A stretch of 64,000 bases of DNA, taken from positions 89,786,587 through 89,850,586 of the forward strand of contig CM043966.1 in assembly GCA_014529385.2 (NCBI GenBank), in the 5' to 3' direction. The notes beneath the pieces are model-generated. The model ran no database searches and was not told where the DNA came from. It saw only the letters and a list, made by a program, of their open reading frames with translations. Made by a program: the position numbers and the translations under genes. Of the stretch, positions 42,120-52,748 are shown piece by piece. Origin of the DNA: Adiantum capillus-veneris (taxonomy: Eukaryota; Streptophyta; Polypodiopsida; Polypodiales; Pteridaceae). How positions within the stretch are numbered: the first letter of the stretch is position 1; every line of letters begins with the position of its first letter.

Positions 42120-43872
42120 GTAATTGGCAAGCCAAGGTGACTCACGAGGGGGTGAATCAGCACCAAGCACGCCAACAAACTTGAAAACTTAATCACACTT
42201 TAAAACAATTGTAGACAAACACAAGGTTCCATTTCTCGGCAACAGTGTTGGCAGGTCCATATGAAACTTAACGTACAAAACGAGGTTTCACAGGTATAAA
42301 ATGGGTTTCAAATGTTTTTTGAAACGTAGGAACCGCGGTATATCGAAAAACTCAAAAATATAACCATATTTGATTAATCCAGTGAAATTTCCTATAAACA
42401 TGGTACAAAACGCTGAACCGTATTGACACAATCAAGCAGAAAAAGTTACAAAGAACACTTCACATGATGCATTTCATTTGGCAGCTAGTAAAATTTCAAA
42501 GTTCAAGCAAAGACACGTTCACAGCTAGAGGATGCCACAAACTACAATCTCCACCATTTTGAAATAATAGTTTGATACAACATAGTGCGATACACGGGTC
42601 CGTACAAAATCTAACACACTATCCTTGTCAAAAGGAGGAGCTCTACAAAAGCTCCTCCTTGTAATCCTTCTGCACACCATGGGTTGGGCTTTACAAGAGC
42701 TCCTCCTTGTAATCCTTTTGCACACCCCATGGTGTCAAATGGTCAAGAAGAAGAAATTAAAGAAATATAGGATCAACTAATACCCTTCCATGCTGTGGAT
42801 GATACTCCAAGACTCCACCGTCCTTCAACATACATTCTACATAATTCTCTTGGCCTTTGCCTTGGCGCTCGGACATTGTCCCACTTACCACTTAAAATTT
42901 GAACTCTTAGCTTCATCACAAGTGTCTTGGAAGACAAAGGATCTTGCAAGAAATCTGGAGAAAGGTCATGGAACTCCTGCGGACCTGCAGATTGGATTCG
43001 TTACAACGAGGCTTACTCTCCTCTGCAAAGTCCGTTGTCCTTGACTCATCGAAACGTGCATAGCTAACAATGCTCCAAAGCACTGGTGACTGTACGAGAA
43101 AAAATCCGTCCTTAAATTCTTGATTCTGCTCCAGGTCCTTCAAATACAATAATAGGTAACACTTGCACCTATGGGCAACTATAACTATTCAATACACTTG
43201 AAACTGGAGTACCCTAATAAGTTGTCACAGATAGAAAAATTGGTTTATTTGGAGTTAAGAAGACGATTCGTAATTTGGGTCAGACCTCGATCTTGCTTTG
43301 GTATACTTCAGGGGTGTATCATTGCCTCCACTACTTAACTAGTACGATTGCTAACGTGCAGTTCAAACAATATGCAAGATCAGTGGGGAGCTTTTGTAAA
43401 TACCTGTGGCTGGGTTCTGCTTCCCAAAGAAGGCGAGCTAAATTTGCTGGCAGTGCAGCTCTTCTCACATCCCATTATATGATATAGCCATCTGACCTCA
43501 TTGGTGTTTCATGTTAGTGCCTCCCAATGCCCACTTAGCTTGTACACGGGCATGTTTGTCACCTTGATCAGCTACTAGAAGAATTCTTTATGTTTGTCAA
43601 AAAAAACAGACATTGACTATGTAGCACCAGGCAGTGGCATGCTTAGTTGCATCCAACCTTCTATGTTACACTAAATGCAGAGGATTATGTGTACCTTCTT
43701 AACATTACAAAGGTTTAAATATATACACAAAGCACACAATCAAAAGGCACAAGTCCGTGGTCCTTTGAACTTGAGGAAATTCAAAAATGCAAATACCCTT
43801 GCATTGTCTCCTTCAATTGTGAAAACAAGCATCAGTCCCACCCATGCATGATGCGATCCTGCTAGAGTGCAG

Positions 43873-44070
43873 AAGATGTAGTCAAGACATCAAAGATGTG
43901 AACAAACTTGTAAAGTTTGATGTACATCGTAGTGAATACGACACAAGAAGAGTGTTTGCAATTGTAAAGTTATAGTACAAAAGATGTAGTCAAGACATCA
44001 AAGTTCAAACATGTAAAGTTTGATGTACATTGTAGTGAATACAACACAAGAAGAGTGCCCGCAATTGTTA
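43873..44070. repeat. 108-bp tandem duplication
   Basis: GATGTAGTCAAGACATCAAAG, GTAAAGTTTGATGTACAT and ACACAAGAAGAGTG occur in the same order at 43873-43980 and 43981-44070. Slight differences show moderate age. Confidence 0.85.
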
Positions 44071-45042
44071 TCAAATCCAGATTGCTTTTGGTGGGGATCT
44101 TGACGACAGGTCAATGCTACCCTAAATATGGTGATATTTTTTATATTGCCCCACATTGGTGGATAGCTGAAAAGCTATCACTGCAACCAATTAAAATTTG
44201 AAAGGAGCTAAAAGACTAAGCTTCTCTAAATTTTTACCTTAAAGTGTGTTACATTCAGTACTCAAAACCTGCACAAAGTTGAGCAATCAAAAAGCGAGAC
44301 CGTTCTTCAACATGCTTGTCTAAGTGCATAGCAGAGAGACAATAAAATGGAAAGAGGAGAGAAAAGTCGGTAATGACACCAAAGTAAAGCCTGATAATGT
44401 TAAATGTACCAAGACAATGCATGAATGCCCAAACTCACCATATCCAACTTTCTCGAGTTTTGAGGTAGCCTCTGAAAAAGCTTTTGAGACATAATAAAGG
44501 GCCCTTACCTGTCCAGCACAAAAACCTTAGGATGTTCAATGCTATATAGCTAGACAATTAAAGTTCATTAAAATTTTCCAATATTAGAGTGATGTTGCTT
44601 GCAAGTTGAGTTCATGTTACTATGATTATTCGCTATATATCCATATACGCATGCATATAACAGACACATATATGTATATATACATATATACACACATACG
44701 CACACGTGCATATATCCATCCACACACACACAACATTGTTACCGGGTTGGACACTAAGAGGAAAAACACTTGTATACTTCAAACACAAAGCTGAAATGAA
44801 ACAAGGTACACAATAAACCGGAACAGCTGGCCCTCCCTCAATTTCTCTTTATTTATGGGAGAATTGTACATAGTATCATGAGCAATACAATGCCAAACTT
44901 CCATACCAATGCAAGTAAAGAATTCAGCATTGCAAACAAGTGAATGTCAATATCGATTCTCCAGACCGCTTGTTCCTTCTATCTACTCTCTTAAGTGCCC
45001 ACATCTCCTCCATCTGCTTGCAATTGTTTTCCAAACAGGAAC

Positions 45043-45167
45043 TCACAATCTTCGCAAGCACGTAGGACAAGAGAATGCTTACACTAGAGTAGATTGAATG
45101 AAGCTTTCACAATGGCAGTCGTTGAATGGCTGAAATCTTCAATTCCATTTGCAACAACTGAACTTGG

Positions 45168-45212
<45 letters not shown>

Positions 45213-45320
45213 ACAATCTTCGCAAGCACAAAGGACAAGAGAATGCCTACACTAGAGTAGATTGAACGAAGCCTTCGCAATGGAAGTCGTTGAGTGGCTG
45301 AAATCTTCAATTCCCATGCA
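45043..45320. repeat. 168-bp tandem duplication with a (GA)20 array between copies
   Basis: TCACAATCTTCGCAAGCAC through GGCTGAAATCTTCAATTCC lies at 45043-45150 and again at 45211-45320. Between them is a 20-bp spacer and a perfect (GA)20 array (45171-45210). The second copy is not followed by the array. Confidence 0.85.
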
Positions 45321-45930
45321 ATTCTTCACACTGTCACTCTTCCACTATTGACATAGGTTGAGGAGAGAGCTTCCACACAATCTCCATCGGAGAGAGATGG
45401 CTGAAATTGCAAGAAAAGTGCTGAAAAACAGAGAATGCAACGATATTATGGGCTTTTTCGATGGAAAACAACTCTGTGTAAGTAGATAAGTGGCGTAGGA
45501 TGATGAAAAGAGGCTCCCACAAGGTAGATATGGCTATGGAAAGCTTCAAACTGCAGAAAAATGCTACAAAAACAAATTTGTTTCAGTCCCCCTAAGATGC
45601 CCTAGAAGCTCAAACTCGCACATTCTCTTATAAGTCTGTTATTCTAGACTTGCCCCTTGTCAAAATTCTCAAATTGGTCAAAGGGCTTTACTTCAAGTCC
45701 TTTGTGTCCAAAATGTGTGAACATAGAATTATTTGTTAGTAAACAGCATACACAGTGTTTCGAGCACGCCTCCCCATTTCCCAAACTAATACACGTCCTT
45801 CACGCAAGAAGGTAGCATGCAAAAATTAAGTACGCAACCACATGAATATGCTATGCAATGTGGCATGGAGGATTCTGGCTCTCACAAAGAGATTGGCATG
45901 GACCACCTTTCTAAAGAGAGTGTGGCTCAC

Positions 45931-46186
45931 CAAATGAACGTAGTGATCAATTGCTTCTATGCCCTCGACACAGGAGGCAACCCCTTCACCCAAGCATGGA
46001 GAGAAGGCAAAGATTTAACCAGGAAGAGGTCTCTCATCCTCCAATTCCCCTCTGAAGAAGCAAGAACCCTCTTCATTCACAAGAGGGTAATCCTACGCAC
46101 TCTCATACCTTGATGATGACCTCACATGCCTAAAGTACTCCAAGCACGCAAAGAGGGAAAGAGAGCTTCTTACCACAATGGCCATG
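45931..46186 (+). pseudogene. LINE-C2 ORF1 C-terminal fragment
   Basis: On the plus strand GGNPFTQAWREGKDLTRKRS and the following LQFPSEEARTLF and HKRVILRTL match the RNA-binding end of LINE-C1 ORF1 (LERGKDLTRKRALIQHFSSE). The nucleotides after it (CTTGATGATGACCTCACATG) continue the LDDDIT motif in another frame. The similarity is cut at 46187 by the A-rich tail of LINE-B and resumes with the endonuclease at 50175. Confidence 0.7.
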
Positions 46187-46215
46187 TTTTTTTGTTTTGT
46201 TTTGTTTTGTTTAAG

Positions 46216-46797
46216 GAGTCAGGTAGGGCACTCCCGGCCGCTCTCCTCATACATCGGAAAAGTGTACAAGAAGAACGACCACGACTATGCACCCAGAATC
46301 CTAAGGCAGACGCTTTTGTCACTAGCTTCCTTTGGACTACGAGAGGCCAGAGTTACCTACACTCTTAGGGCCATGATCATTCCCTTGTTTGACCCATTTC
46401 GCTAACTTGATATGGGCGTGACAGCGACCAAGTACCTCTGTTTAGACACCCAGGTACTGCGGGACTTGCTTCGGTCTTCCCTTTGGAGTTGCCTCCTCCA
46501 GGTAACTTATGGCTCACCTCACTAAACTGCCTTTGTAACCCGACAGTTTTCCCCTAGGCAATGCCATACCCGCTTGGAAGGACGTCGGCTCACAGGTGGC
46601 GTCCGCTGAGGTTGGTGGTGTCTCCCTTTTGCACCTCCGAACCCCTTTTAGGTGAAGTTGACCCCCCCGGGAAGGAAGGCACTTGGGCGCTCTTGTAGAT
46701 CATTTGGCTTCGCTTTGGGAGAATTACGTCATTTCCCTCGGAAGCGATTGGATTCAAAATAGCAGCATAGGAAGGGGAGCATTATCTCCCCATCCGC
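46216..46797 (-). other. LINE-B 3' untranslated region
   Basis: Follows the C-terminal frame. The final 65 bp (GGTAGGGCACTCCCGGCCGC in plus orientation, to AAGAAGAACGAC) recur at 50454-50520 as an independent 5'-truncated copy with its own tail. Confidence 0.6.
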
Positions 46798-48161
46798 CTA
46801 TGGAGAGCACCCCAAGTACCGGGGTACAACTCTACCAAGGAACTTCGCCACAGGCACGTGCCCTACGGTTCCGTCCCTCAAGTGCGGATCACGGCGTACC
46901 CAGAAGGGCATCCGCTTCTCGCGAGCCTCCCCACCAAGGAGGATAACGGTCCTTTCTTCAGGGTCCAACCAAGGGTCAATTGCGTTGAAGGTGGAGTTAA
47001 ATCGGTTTAGCCAGCGCCCCCTAGAATCATCAACCGCCAAACACTTCATCAGCAAATGCCAAAGTGAACGAGCCTCTAACTGGAAGCATAGCGAGCAAAT
47101 GCTGTGTCCGTGCATATAACTATCAACCAGTTTGAGCCCACCTACTCTCGCGAGAGCCAGCATTCTCTCCTCTTTCCTATTCACTATAGTGCTCCTATTG
47201 AGATGCAGTAGGTATCCACGAGTTTGTTCAAAGCTGGCCGTCTTATAGGGCTCCAACGCCAGGCACGAATGCCTCTCGACTTGTCCCATGCGTGGTAGCG
47301 AACTGAGTTAAAATCAGCCACTGGGATATACTTATTCATCCAAGTCCACTTCTTGAACGGTTGGTTCTTAGGCTTCTTGTTTACCAAGGAGCCTATCCAG
47401 GTAGATGAAACCAAGCGGTACTTGTCAAAAGCCCTTGCTCGTTGTCCCCCACAAAAGGCAGGTACGGGTGGGATGTTAAACTCGTGATGGAGAGTTGCCG
47501 TCCCTATAGAGGTTGACCTTGCTCCCTTTCCGAGTAACATTCGCATCCCGGTGGCGACGAGGTGATGCAGAGAGTGAAGGACACGCTGATCATGGGCTCC
47601 CATAATTTCCGCGCCATAACAAATCACTGGATACATGCACGCCTTAAAAGCAGTCAGTCGAGACCATATAGGGATGGCTCGGTTCGCCAGTAGGTGCTGA
47701 CATGCGAAGAGACTTTTCCTCCCCTTGTCCGCTCGCTCTTTGACGATGCCTTCAATGGAAAAGGTCGAGTCTACGTCGATGCCAAGATACTTGTACGTTT
47801 CACCCACCACAACCATCTCACCACCCAAAATAAAGATCCTCACAGAGAGATCCTGCAGGTCTCCGTGGAACACCGTGACCATGCATTTATCAATTCCAAA
47901 GGTCATGCCCCAAGTCTTTGCCCATTCACTTACCTTGTCAAGGCTCATTTATAGGCTTTCAGGAGAGTCAGCAAGTAGAACCAGGTCATCGGCAAAAAGG
48001 AGTCCTTTAATTCTCTTGAAGAGATTAGGTACTTCCAAGTCCCATGTTTCCCCATCTACGTCTAGAATATCGTTAATATATAGATTGAATAGACAGGGCG
48101 ATCCCGGGCATCCTTGGCGGACTCCCCGCTGCACCGGACTCGAATCCGACAGTTGTTCCAT
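46798..48161 (-). pseudogene. LINE-B RT palm/thumb and C-terminal domain
   Basis: Frame 48161-47949 carries GVRQGCPGSPCLFNLYINDI and GLLFADDLVLLADSPESL, a perfect FADD catalytic box. After a single stop (plus CTA/TTA near 47949), a 254-codon frame (47948-47184) continues EWAKTWGMTFGIDKCMV and ETYKYLGIDVDSTFSIEG. The last frame (47289-46798) has CSLCFQLEARSLWHLLMKCL, a Cys-x2-Cys...His...Cys box. Only one stop and one frameshift separate these, so this is one of the better preserved RTs in the window and may be fairly recent. Confidence 0.8.
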
Positions 48162-48271
48162 GTATCGGACTTTAACAGAGGTGGACCTATAGAGCGCTTG
48201 GAAAAATCTAAGTGCACAACCTTGCAGGCCAGCTGCAGCGAGCTTTAGGAATGCCTCGTGCGCTACTGTGT
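48162..48271 (-). pseudogene. LINE-B RT, segment following the solo-LTR insertion
   Basis: Minus strand reads YDTVAHEAFLKLAAAGLQGC and ALRFFQALYRSTSVKVRYME. YDTV is the second half of the KAYDTV palm motif, whose first half (DFKKAY) lies beyond the LTR at 49511. Confidence 0.8.
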
Positions 48272-48276
48272 CGTAT

Positions 48277-49505
48277 TGTCACGTGACACATCCAACCCTA
48301 TGTGTCCGTGGACAAGCTACACCATAGCAGGGTTCCCATCAGTCCAGTCAGACTAGATTAGAAGTGATCTGGCACTTTTGTGAGTCTATTCGTAGACCGT
48401 GCATGCCCAGTCACTTAGTGTAGATGCATATCCTCTGGTTGCACACCGCATAAGCATAAGCATTTCCATCAGATTCCATCAGAGTCAGTTTGGGGATTTT
48501 TCAAGTGACTTTATCCTATTTTTGACATTTTTCACTTATTTACTAAGTGACTTTTGTTGGGAAGTCAGTAGGGCAAATTGGGTAAGTTAACATTTTAGCA
48601 AACCCAAGTTAGCACAATAGGGCAGATGAGCAAGGAGCACAGCAGGCTTTCCAAAGCAACAGGTACTCCCTCCCTCTCTCAACAAGAACCTCTTCAAGCT
48701 CGCTTGGTGAGGCCATCCCCCTTCAGCCCCCTAGCGTTTTGATCGCCATACACTCTCTGTCCCTTGGCGTTTTCTCCCCCAGCAAATCATCGCCATCAAG
48801 CTTCCCTGCTTGGCGTTTTTCCCTACCACAGGCAACCTTCCCCTAGCGTTTACTAACGCTAGCAACCCCTGCAAAGGAGCAGCATTTTCAGCCACAAAAA
48901 CGCCAGCAAGACCTGCAAATTCTCAGCGTTTTCAGCTGTCGAAATCAGCCATAAAAACGCAGCTTGATCAGGCCAGATCCTCAGTGTTTTTCATCACCGT
49001 ATAAGCCTCAACAAACCAGTCATTTTCAGCCATAAAAATAGCAGCAAACCAGTCATTTTCAGCCATAAAACAGCAGCAAACCAGTCATTTTCAGTCCCCT
49101 CAAAGTGGTCAAGATTCTCAGCCATTACCCCTTTGTGGACAGCAGATAGAAGAGCACCAAATTCAGCCCTAAAGTCATCATCGTCACCATCGACATAGTC
49201 CCCGTTTGCATCAGTCCATGCATCATCATTGTACACCTTTGTGCAATCAAAAGTAGACCACTCTCACTGACGAGAGTGGGGCCTTCGGAGGAGGGTTTTA
49301 CAAACTCTCGGGTGTCGTATCTCTCTTCTCTCTTTCTCTCAGTCTCATACACTTGCACGCACAATATCCACTCACTTTGTTCGTGATCATAGCACTCTCC
49401 ATAAAGACGGAAGGCTCTCTCCTTCCCTAAGAACTAAAAGGAACCTTGAGCAATATAGATCACTAATCTTGAGAAAATACAACATTCATTCCGCTGCACC
49501 TTACA
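48277..49505. mobile_element. Solo LTR, 1,229 bp, with perfect CGTAT target duplication
   Basis: Starts TGTCACGTGACACATCC and ends TTCCGCTGCACCTTACA (TG...CA). It is flanked by CGTAT on both sides (48272-48276 and 49506-49510), and its removal restores the LINE-B codons for KAYDTV. It is a family not otherwise present in the window. It has no ORF. Its interior carries several GCGTTTT-centred repeats (about 48735-48960) and three copies of a roughly 31-bp unit. It formed by recombination between the two LTRs of a full element. Confidence 0.9.
49011..49100. repeat. Tandem repeat, about 31 bp x 3, in the solo LTR
   Basis: AAACCAGTCATTTTCAGCC followed by ATAAAA(AT)AGCAGC repeats three times. Repeats inside an LTR often mark U3. 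Confidence 0.85.
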
Positions 49506-49510
49506 CGTAT

Positions 49511-50174
49511 GCCTTCTTGAAATCAATGTAGGCCACACAAGTTGGTTTCCCATCCTTATGACGGAGTTTCAAGATCTCCTTCAGGCATGCAACTTGCCCT
49601 ATGCATTCCTCATTAGTACGGAATCCTGCTTGGCCGGGATTGAAGAAGTTCCTCTTCTCAAGTATCTTAGTGATCCGCCTATTAGCCTAATCACGACCGT
49701 AGTGACGATTTTTATGGCAACGGAGATTAACGCGATCCCGCGATAGTTATCAGTGTTGGTCAAATCACACTTCTTGGGGATTGACACAATCACTGCGTCG
49801 CTAGCGCCGGTCGGGATATCTCCAATGTCATAAATACCCTCGATCATGTGCAAGTATGCCTTGCCCATTTCCGTTCGTGGCTTACGCGAATCCGATCTTA
49901 GCCCCTTATCCTTCACAAGCAGCTTAAAGAATTCGGGTGGTAAACCATCTCCACCCGCTGCCTTGTGCCTCTTCAATCGCCGACAGGCCTCCCATACTTC
50001 GTACCAGTTCAACGGGTCACATACCTCAGGCATACCAGGCCAAATGCGCACGCGTTTGTCATACCATGCAAGCAAACCCTTGCTAGTACCATCCGTATCG
50101 GCGAAGACCTTCGAGTAGTGACCCTCCCATACTTGTAATTGCCTCTCTGGTTCCGTCACTAACTCCCCATACCC
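49511..50174 (-). pseudogene. LINE-B RT fingers, open for about 190 codons
   Basis: The minus strand from the LINE-B 5' truncation reads EPERQLQVWEGHYSKVFAD, CRRLKRHKAAGGDGLPPEFF, VSIPKKCDLTNTDNYRGIAL, and, after a frameshift near 49630, EECIGQVACLKEILKLRHKD and CVAYIDFKKAY. These are RT domains 0-3 (the KA.G.DG..PEF, IPKK...NYRGI and IDF.KAY boxes). The reading resumes at 48271 after the solo LTR. Confidence 0.8.
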
Positions 50175-51350
50175 TAGGGACTCGCAGCCTATGGGACACA
50201 CTACAAGGAGATACACCCTTGCACTTTGGAACTGCAACGGGGAACTATGAGACATATCCAAAGAGGCTAGAGGAGGTTATGAGTGGTTGTGGCATCATAC
50301 TAGTCACTGAGACACATAAGAGCCACGAGAGGAGCTTACCACACATACACGGTTTTCAGTGGGAGTCCATACACAGAGGATGTACATGCCAGAATACATC
50401 CAAAGGGTCAGGAGGAGTGGCCATACTTTTCCACCAAGAGTTTTTTTTTGTTTTCGAAGTCGGGTAGGGCACGCCCGGCCGCTCTCCTCATACACCAAAA
50501 AAGTGCACAAGAAGAACGACGCTCGTTTCCTTTAATTTCGCATTGAGATCTCACAGGACCAGCTTATATACATATTCCTATGCTACTTTGCTCCTACTAG
50601 CTCCAGGTTTGTTGCGACAGAGCAGGGGGAAGGAGAGAGTGGTGAGTCATCTTACACGTGCCTTACAAAGGGATCATGGAGTAATCACCTCATGGGGAAG
50701 TCTTTCTTATGGGAGACTTCAATGCCAGGACCTGCAGCCGACAATGTGAGATCTATGACTTTGAGAACCCCAAGATCTTGCAGACATGGAGCACACAAAC
50801 ACCATGCAGACCTCAGCCAACATGGCCCACCCCACAAGATACAGGCACCACCTACTCAAATTGGGATCTCAGCACCGTCTCATTATCTATAACGGGATGG
50901 CACAGTGGCCCACTTCAGGAGGTTTGATATGCATGCCACGTGGTGTAGCAAAGGGGAGAGGTAGCACAATGGACTACATCATGGGACCCAAAGAGTGAGC
51001 ACACCTACTCAACTCTTTTACCATTCCCCCAGGCCCATCGGAGTTGACCATGCCCACCTCACTTTCTCTTTCACAGGCACCCCCATCTCTCATACATGGA
51101 CCACATACAACCCCCACACTACTATACATTTCACTCACGAGCTAGCCTTTGTTTACTCATCACAGGTCTACCAAGGTCTTCTTACCCGCAACCCTAGCAC
51201 CCCCTTATCCACCCTCGCCTCTCAGATCTCATCAGCCCTTCACACATCCGCCATTAGTTGCTTCCCACACACCACCCACATTGGTCGCACACCTCCACCT
51301 GGGGACCCCTAAAACAGATGGTATGATGATGAGTGCAATACCGCAAGCTA
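50175..51350 (+). pseudogene. LINE-C2 endonuclease domain, broken
   Basis: Plus-strand relics: LALWNCNGEL (50218), GGVAILFHQEF (50430), then an 80-bp insertion, then a frame with IYIFLCYFAPTSSRF, FLMGDFNARTCSRQCEIYDF (50700 on), IYNGMAQWPTSGG, MDYIMGPKE and GVDHAHLTFSFTGTP (51040), ending RWYDDEC at about 51330. All match LINE-C1 in order. It ends where the LTR of gypsy-3 begins. The catalytic DFN and DH residues are kept but several frameshifts are present. Confidence 0.8.
50441..50520 (-). mobile_element. Tiny 5'-truncated LINE-B copy inside LINE-C2
   Basis: Plus strand TTTTTTTTTGTTTTCGAAG, then GGGTAGGGCACGCCCGGCCG through AAGAAGAACGAC, matches the last 65 bp plus tail of LINE-B at 46187-46280. 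It interrupts the endonuclease frame between LFHQEF and RFL. About 50 bp of target seem to be deleted and no target duplication is visible. Confidence 0.75.
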
Positions 51351-51367
51351 CGAGCACATAGAACACT

Positions 51368-51369
51368 AG

Positions 51370-51419
<50 letters not shown>

Positions 51420-51894
51420 GACACGTAACACGGAGTGGCGGAATTCCACCCCAGAGAGTATTGGCCCCAAGCCTTGGCGCCCCTTTCGATATTTTTTTAT
51501 ATTGCATCAACACAGTACAAGCCGGTACTCCAGACTCTGCACCTTCTCCAGGAAGCATGCCAAAGAATGAGCCCTAACCTCATATTTAAAGGCCCTTGAC
51601 CTTAAAAGCAGTTACAGTGAAAAGCTTCAAAACTCAAAAGCTTCTGATCCCAAAAGCAACGGCAAAAAGCTGCCAGCAATCAGCCACATCATGAGTTTTT
51701 GCGTGAGTGTTTCTTTGTGGGTCCTGCTTTATTTTACTTCCTTTATGTCACTGGGGCCCCATCGGACAGGGTCCCCATAAGTTGGTAGGACCTCTTCCTC
51801 TGTTACTTGTTCTTCTTAGGGTTTAGGCCCCTCGACCAGGATTTGCAAGTTGGCTCCATTCTTCAAGGCTTTGACACGTCAGCAGTTTGTGACA
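51368..51894 (-). repeat. gypsy-3 3' LTR (family 1), 5'-most bases lost
   Basis: Near-identical by eye to the solo LTR at 54750-55341 from AACTGAGAGAGAG onward (ACACGGAGTGGCGGAATTCC, CCAGAGAGTATTGGCCCC, the GA array 51375-51418). Ends CAGTTTGTGACA. The outer 75 bp present in the solo copy are missing, replaced by LINE-C2 sequence. Confidence 0.8.
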
Positions 51895-51906
51895 TCCCCC
51901 TTTCTT
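51895..51906 (-). promoter_or_regulatory. Polypurine tract of gypsy-3
   Basis: Minus-strand AAGAAAGGGGGA next to the LTR start TGTCACAAACTG. Confidence 0.75.
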
Positions 51907-52748
51907 GAAAGAAAGTAATCGTCCACGATTACAACATATCTACAAAACAAGTCAAGTTAGCTCAAAAATTTCCGAGGGTCATTCCGAGGAACAATTAGTT
52001 TGCTCTTTTTTTTTGTTAAGGAGTTAACTTCTCCTCGTGGCTCTTTCGATCAAGGAGTTGGCTTCTCCTTTCGGCTCTTTTGTTAAGAAGTTGGCTTCAT
52101 CTTGATATTTTGGCGTGGTAAAATTAGCCATCACACCCAGACCACACTGATCTTCCACGGGTGTCTTGATGCACTAAAATTACATACCCAGCCAATCTCA
52201 TCCAATTACGAATATTCAGTGGTTGGCACATCACAATGCAACACAAATGCTCACATATGCATGTTACAAGACACAACAAACAGTGCCTCTAAGCACTCCC
52301 CCGAGACAAACGGTCTGCGGTATGAAGCTACTCAAGGACTACGTCGTCACTCCCCCCGCAAGTAACCTAAAAAGGTCCGGGCCATGAGCTCAGAAGACTG
52401 TACAATCGAAGCTCCCCAGACAGCATGCGTCGCTTGGAGGTTCAAGCATACAACCAAACGCTCCCCAGGCATCAGCCTGCGTCGTTCGGAGGTTTTCAAA
52501 CATACAACGAAACGCTCCCAGGCATCGGCCTGCGTCGTTCCGAGGTTCAAACAATACCAAAAGAGTATTTCTCACTTCTCCACCCGGGAGTAAAATCACG
52601 AATCATTGAAACCGGTATTTAAAACCAGAGTCAAACAATTCAAATCGGCACCAAGACAGGTTTAAAACAGATAGCATCCATTTCCATTTCAAACAATACT
52701 TTCTCAAACAATGTTCAAAAGTATCTAACTAGAAAACAACTAGAGAGG
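51907..52748 (-). other. gypsy-3 3' interior with two tandem-repeat blocks
   Basis: Non-coding, between the gag-protease stop and the polypurine tract. Block 1 (about 52012-52105): GGAGTT(A/G)(A/G)CTTCTCCT and GGCTCTTT units, about 35 bp x 3. Block 2 (about 52410-52560): CAGGCATC(A/G)GCCTGCGTCGTTC and GAGGTTCAAACATACAA units, about 53 bp x 3. The interior starts with the family's usual CTTGAAAGAAAGTAATCGTC. Confidence 0.7.

Larger units (their letters stand above)
42120..45930. other. Mostly unassigned interval with local duplications
   Basis: No gene is supported. It includes a near-duplicate of about 60 bp (AGCTCCTCCTTGTAATCCTT at about 42651 and 42698), the 108-bp and 168-bp duplications listed separately, and a TATA/CACA-rich stretch at about 44625-44740. 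The first kilobase may be an LTR beginning at 42119. Confidence 0.4.
46187..50174 (-). mobile_element. LINE-B inserted into LINE-C2
   Basis: A separate LINE family on the minus strand, about 2.76 kb without its own LTR insertion. The sense-strand 3' end is an AAAACAAAAC-type A-rich tail (plus-strand T-rich, 46187-46212). It contains RT, a thumb/C-terminal domain and a Cys/His box, but no endonuclease, so it is 5'-truncated at about 50174. It separates ORF1 from endonuclease of LINE-C2; the spacer sequence expected from LINE-C1 (about 25 bp) is missing at the junction. A solo LTR splits its RT. Confidence 0.8.

Noticed and set aside
42119-43220. Complete copia-type LTR
   Set aside because: A primer-like site and an LTR-like start are present, but no convincing right end or coding domain could be found.
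43873-44070. CRISPR-like or satellite repeat
   Set aside because: Only two copies of a 108-bp unit with no spacer structure; a simple duplication.
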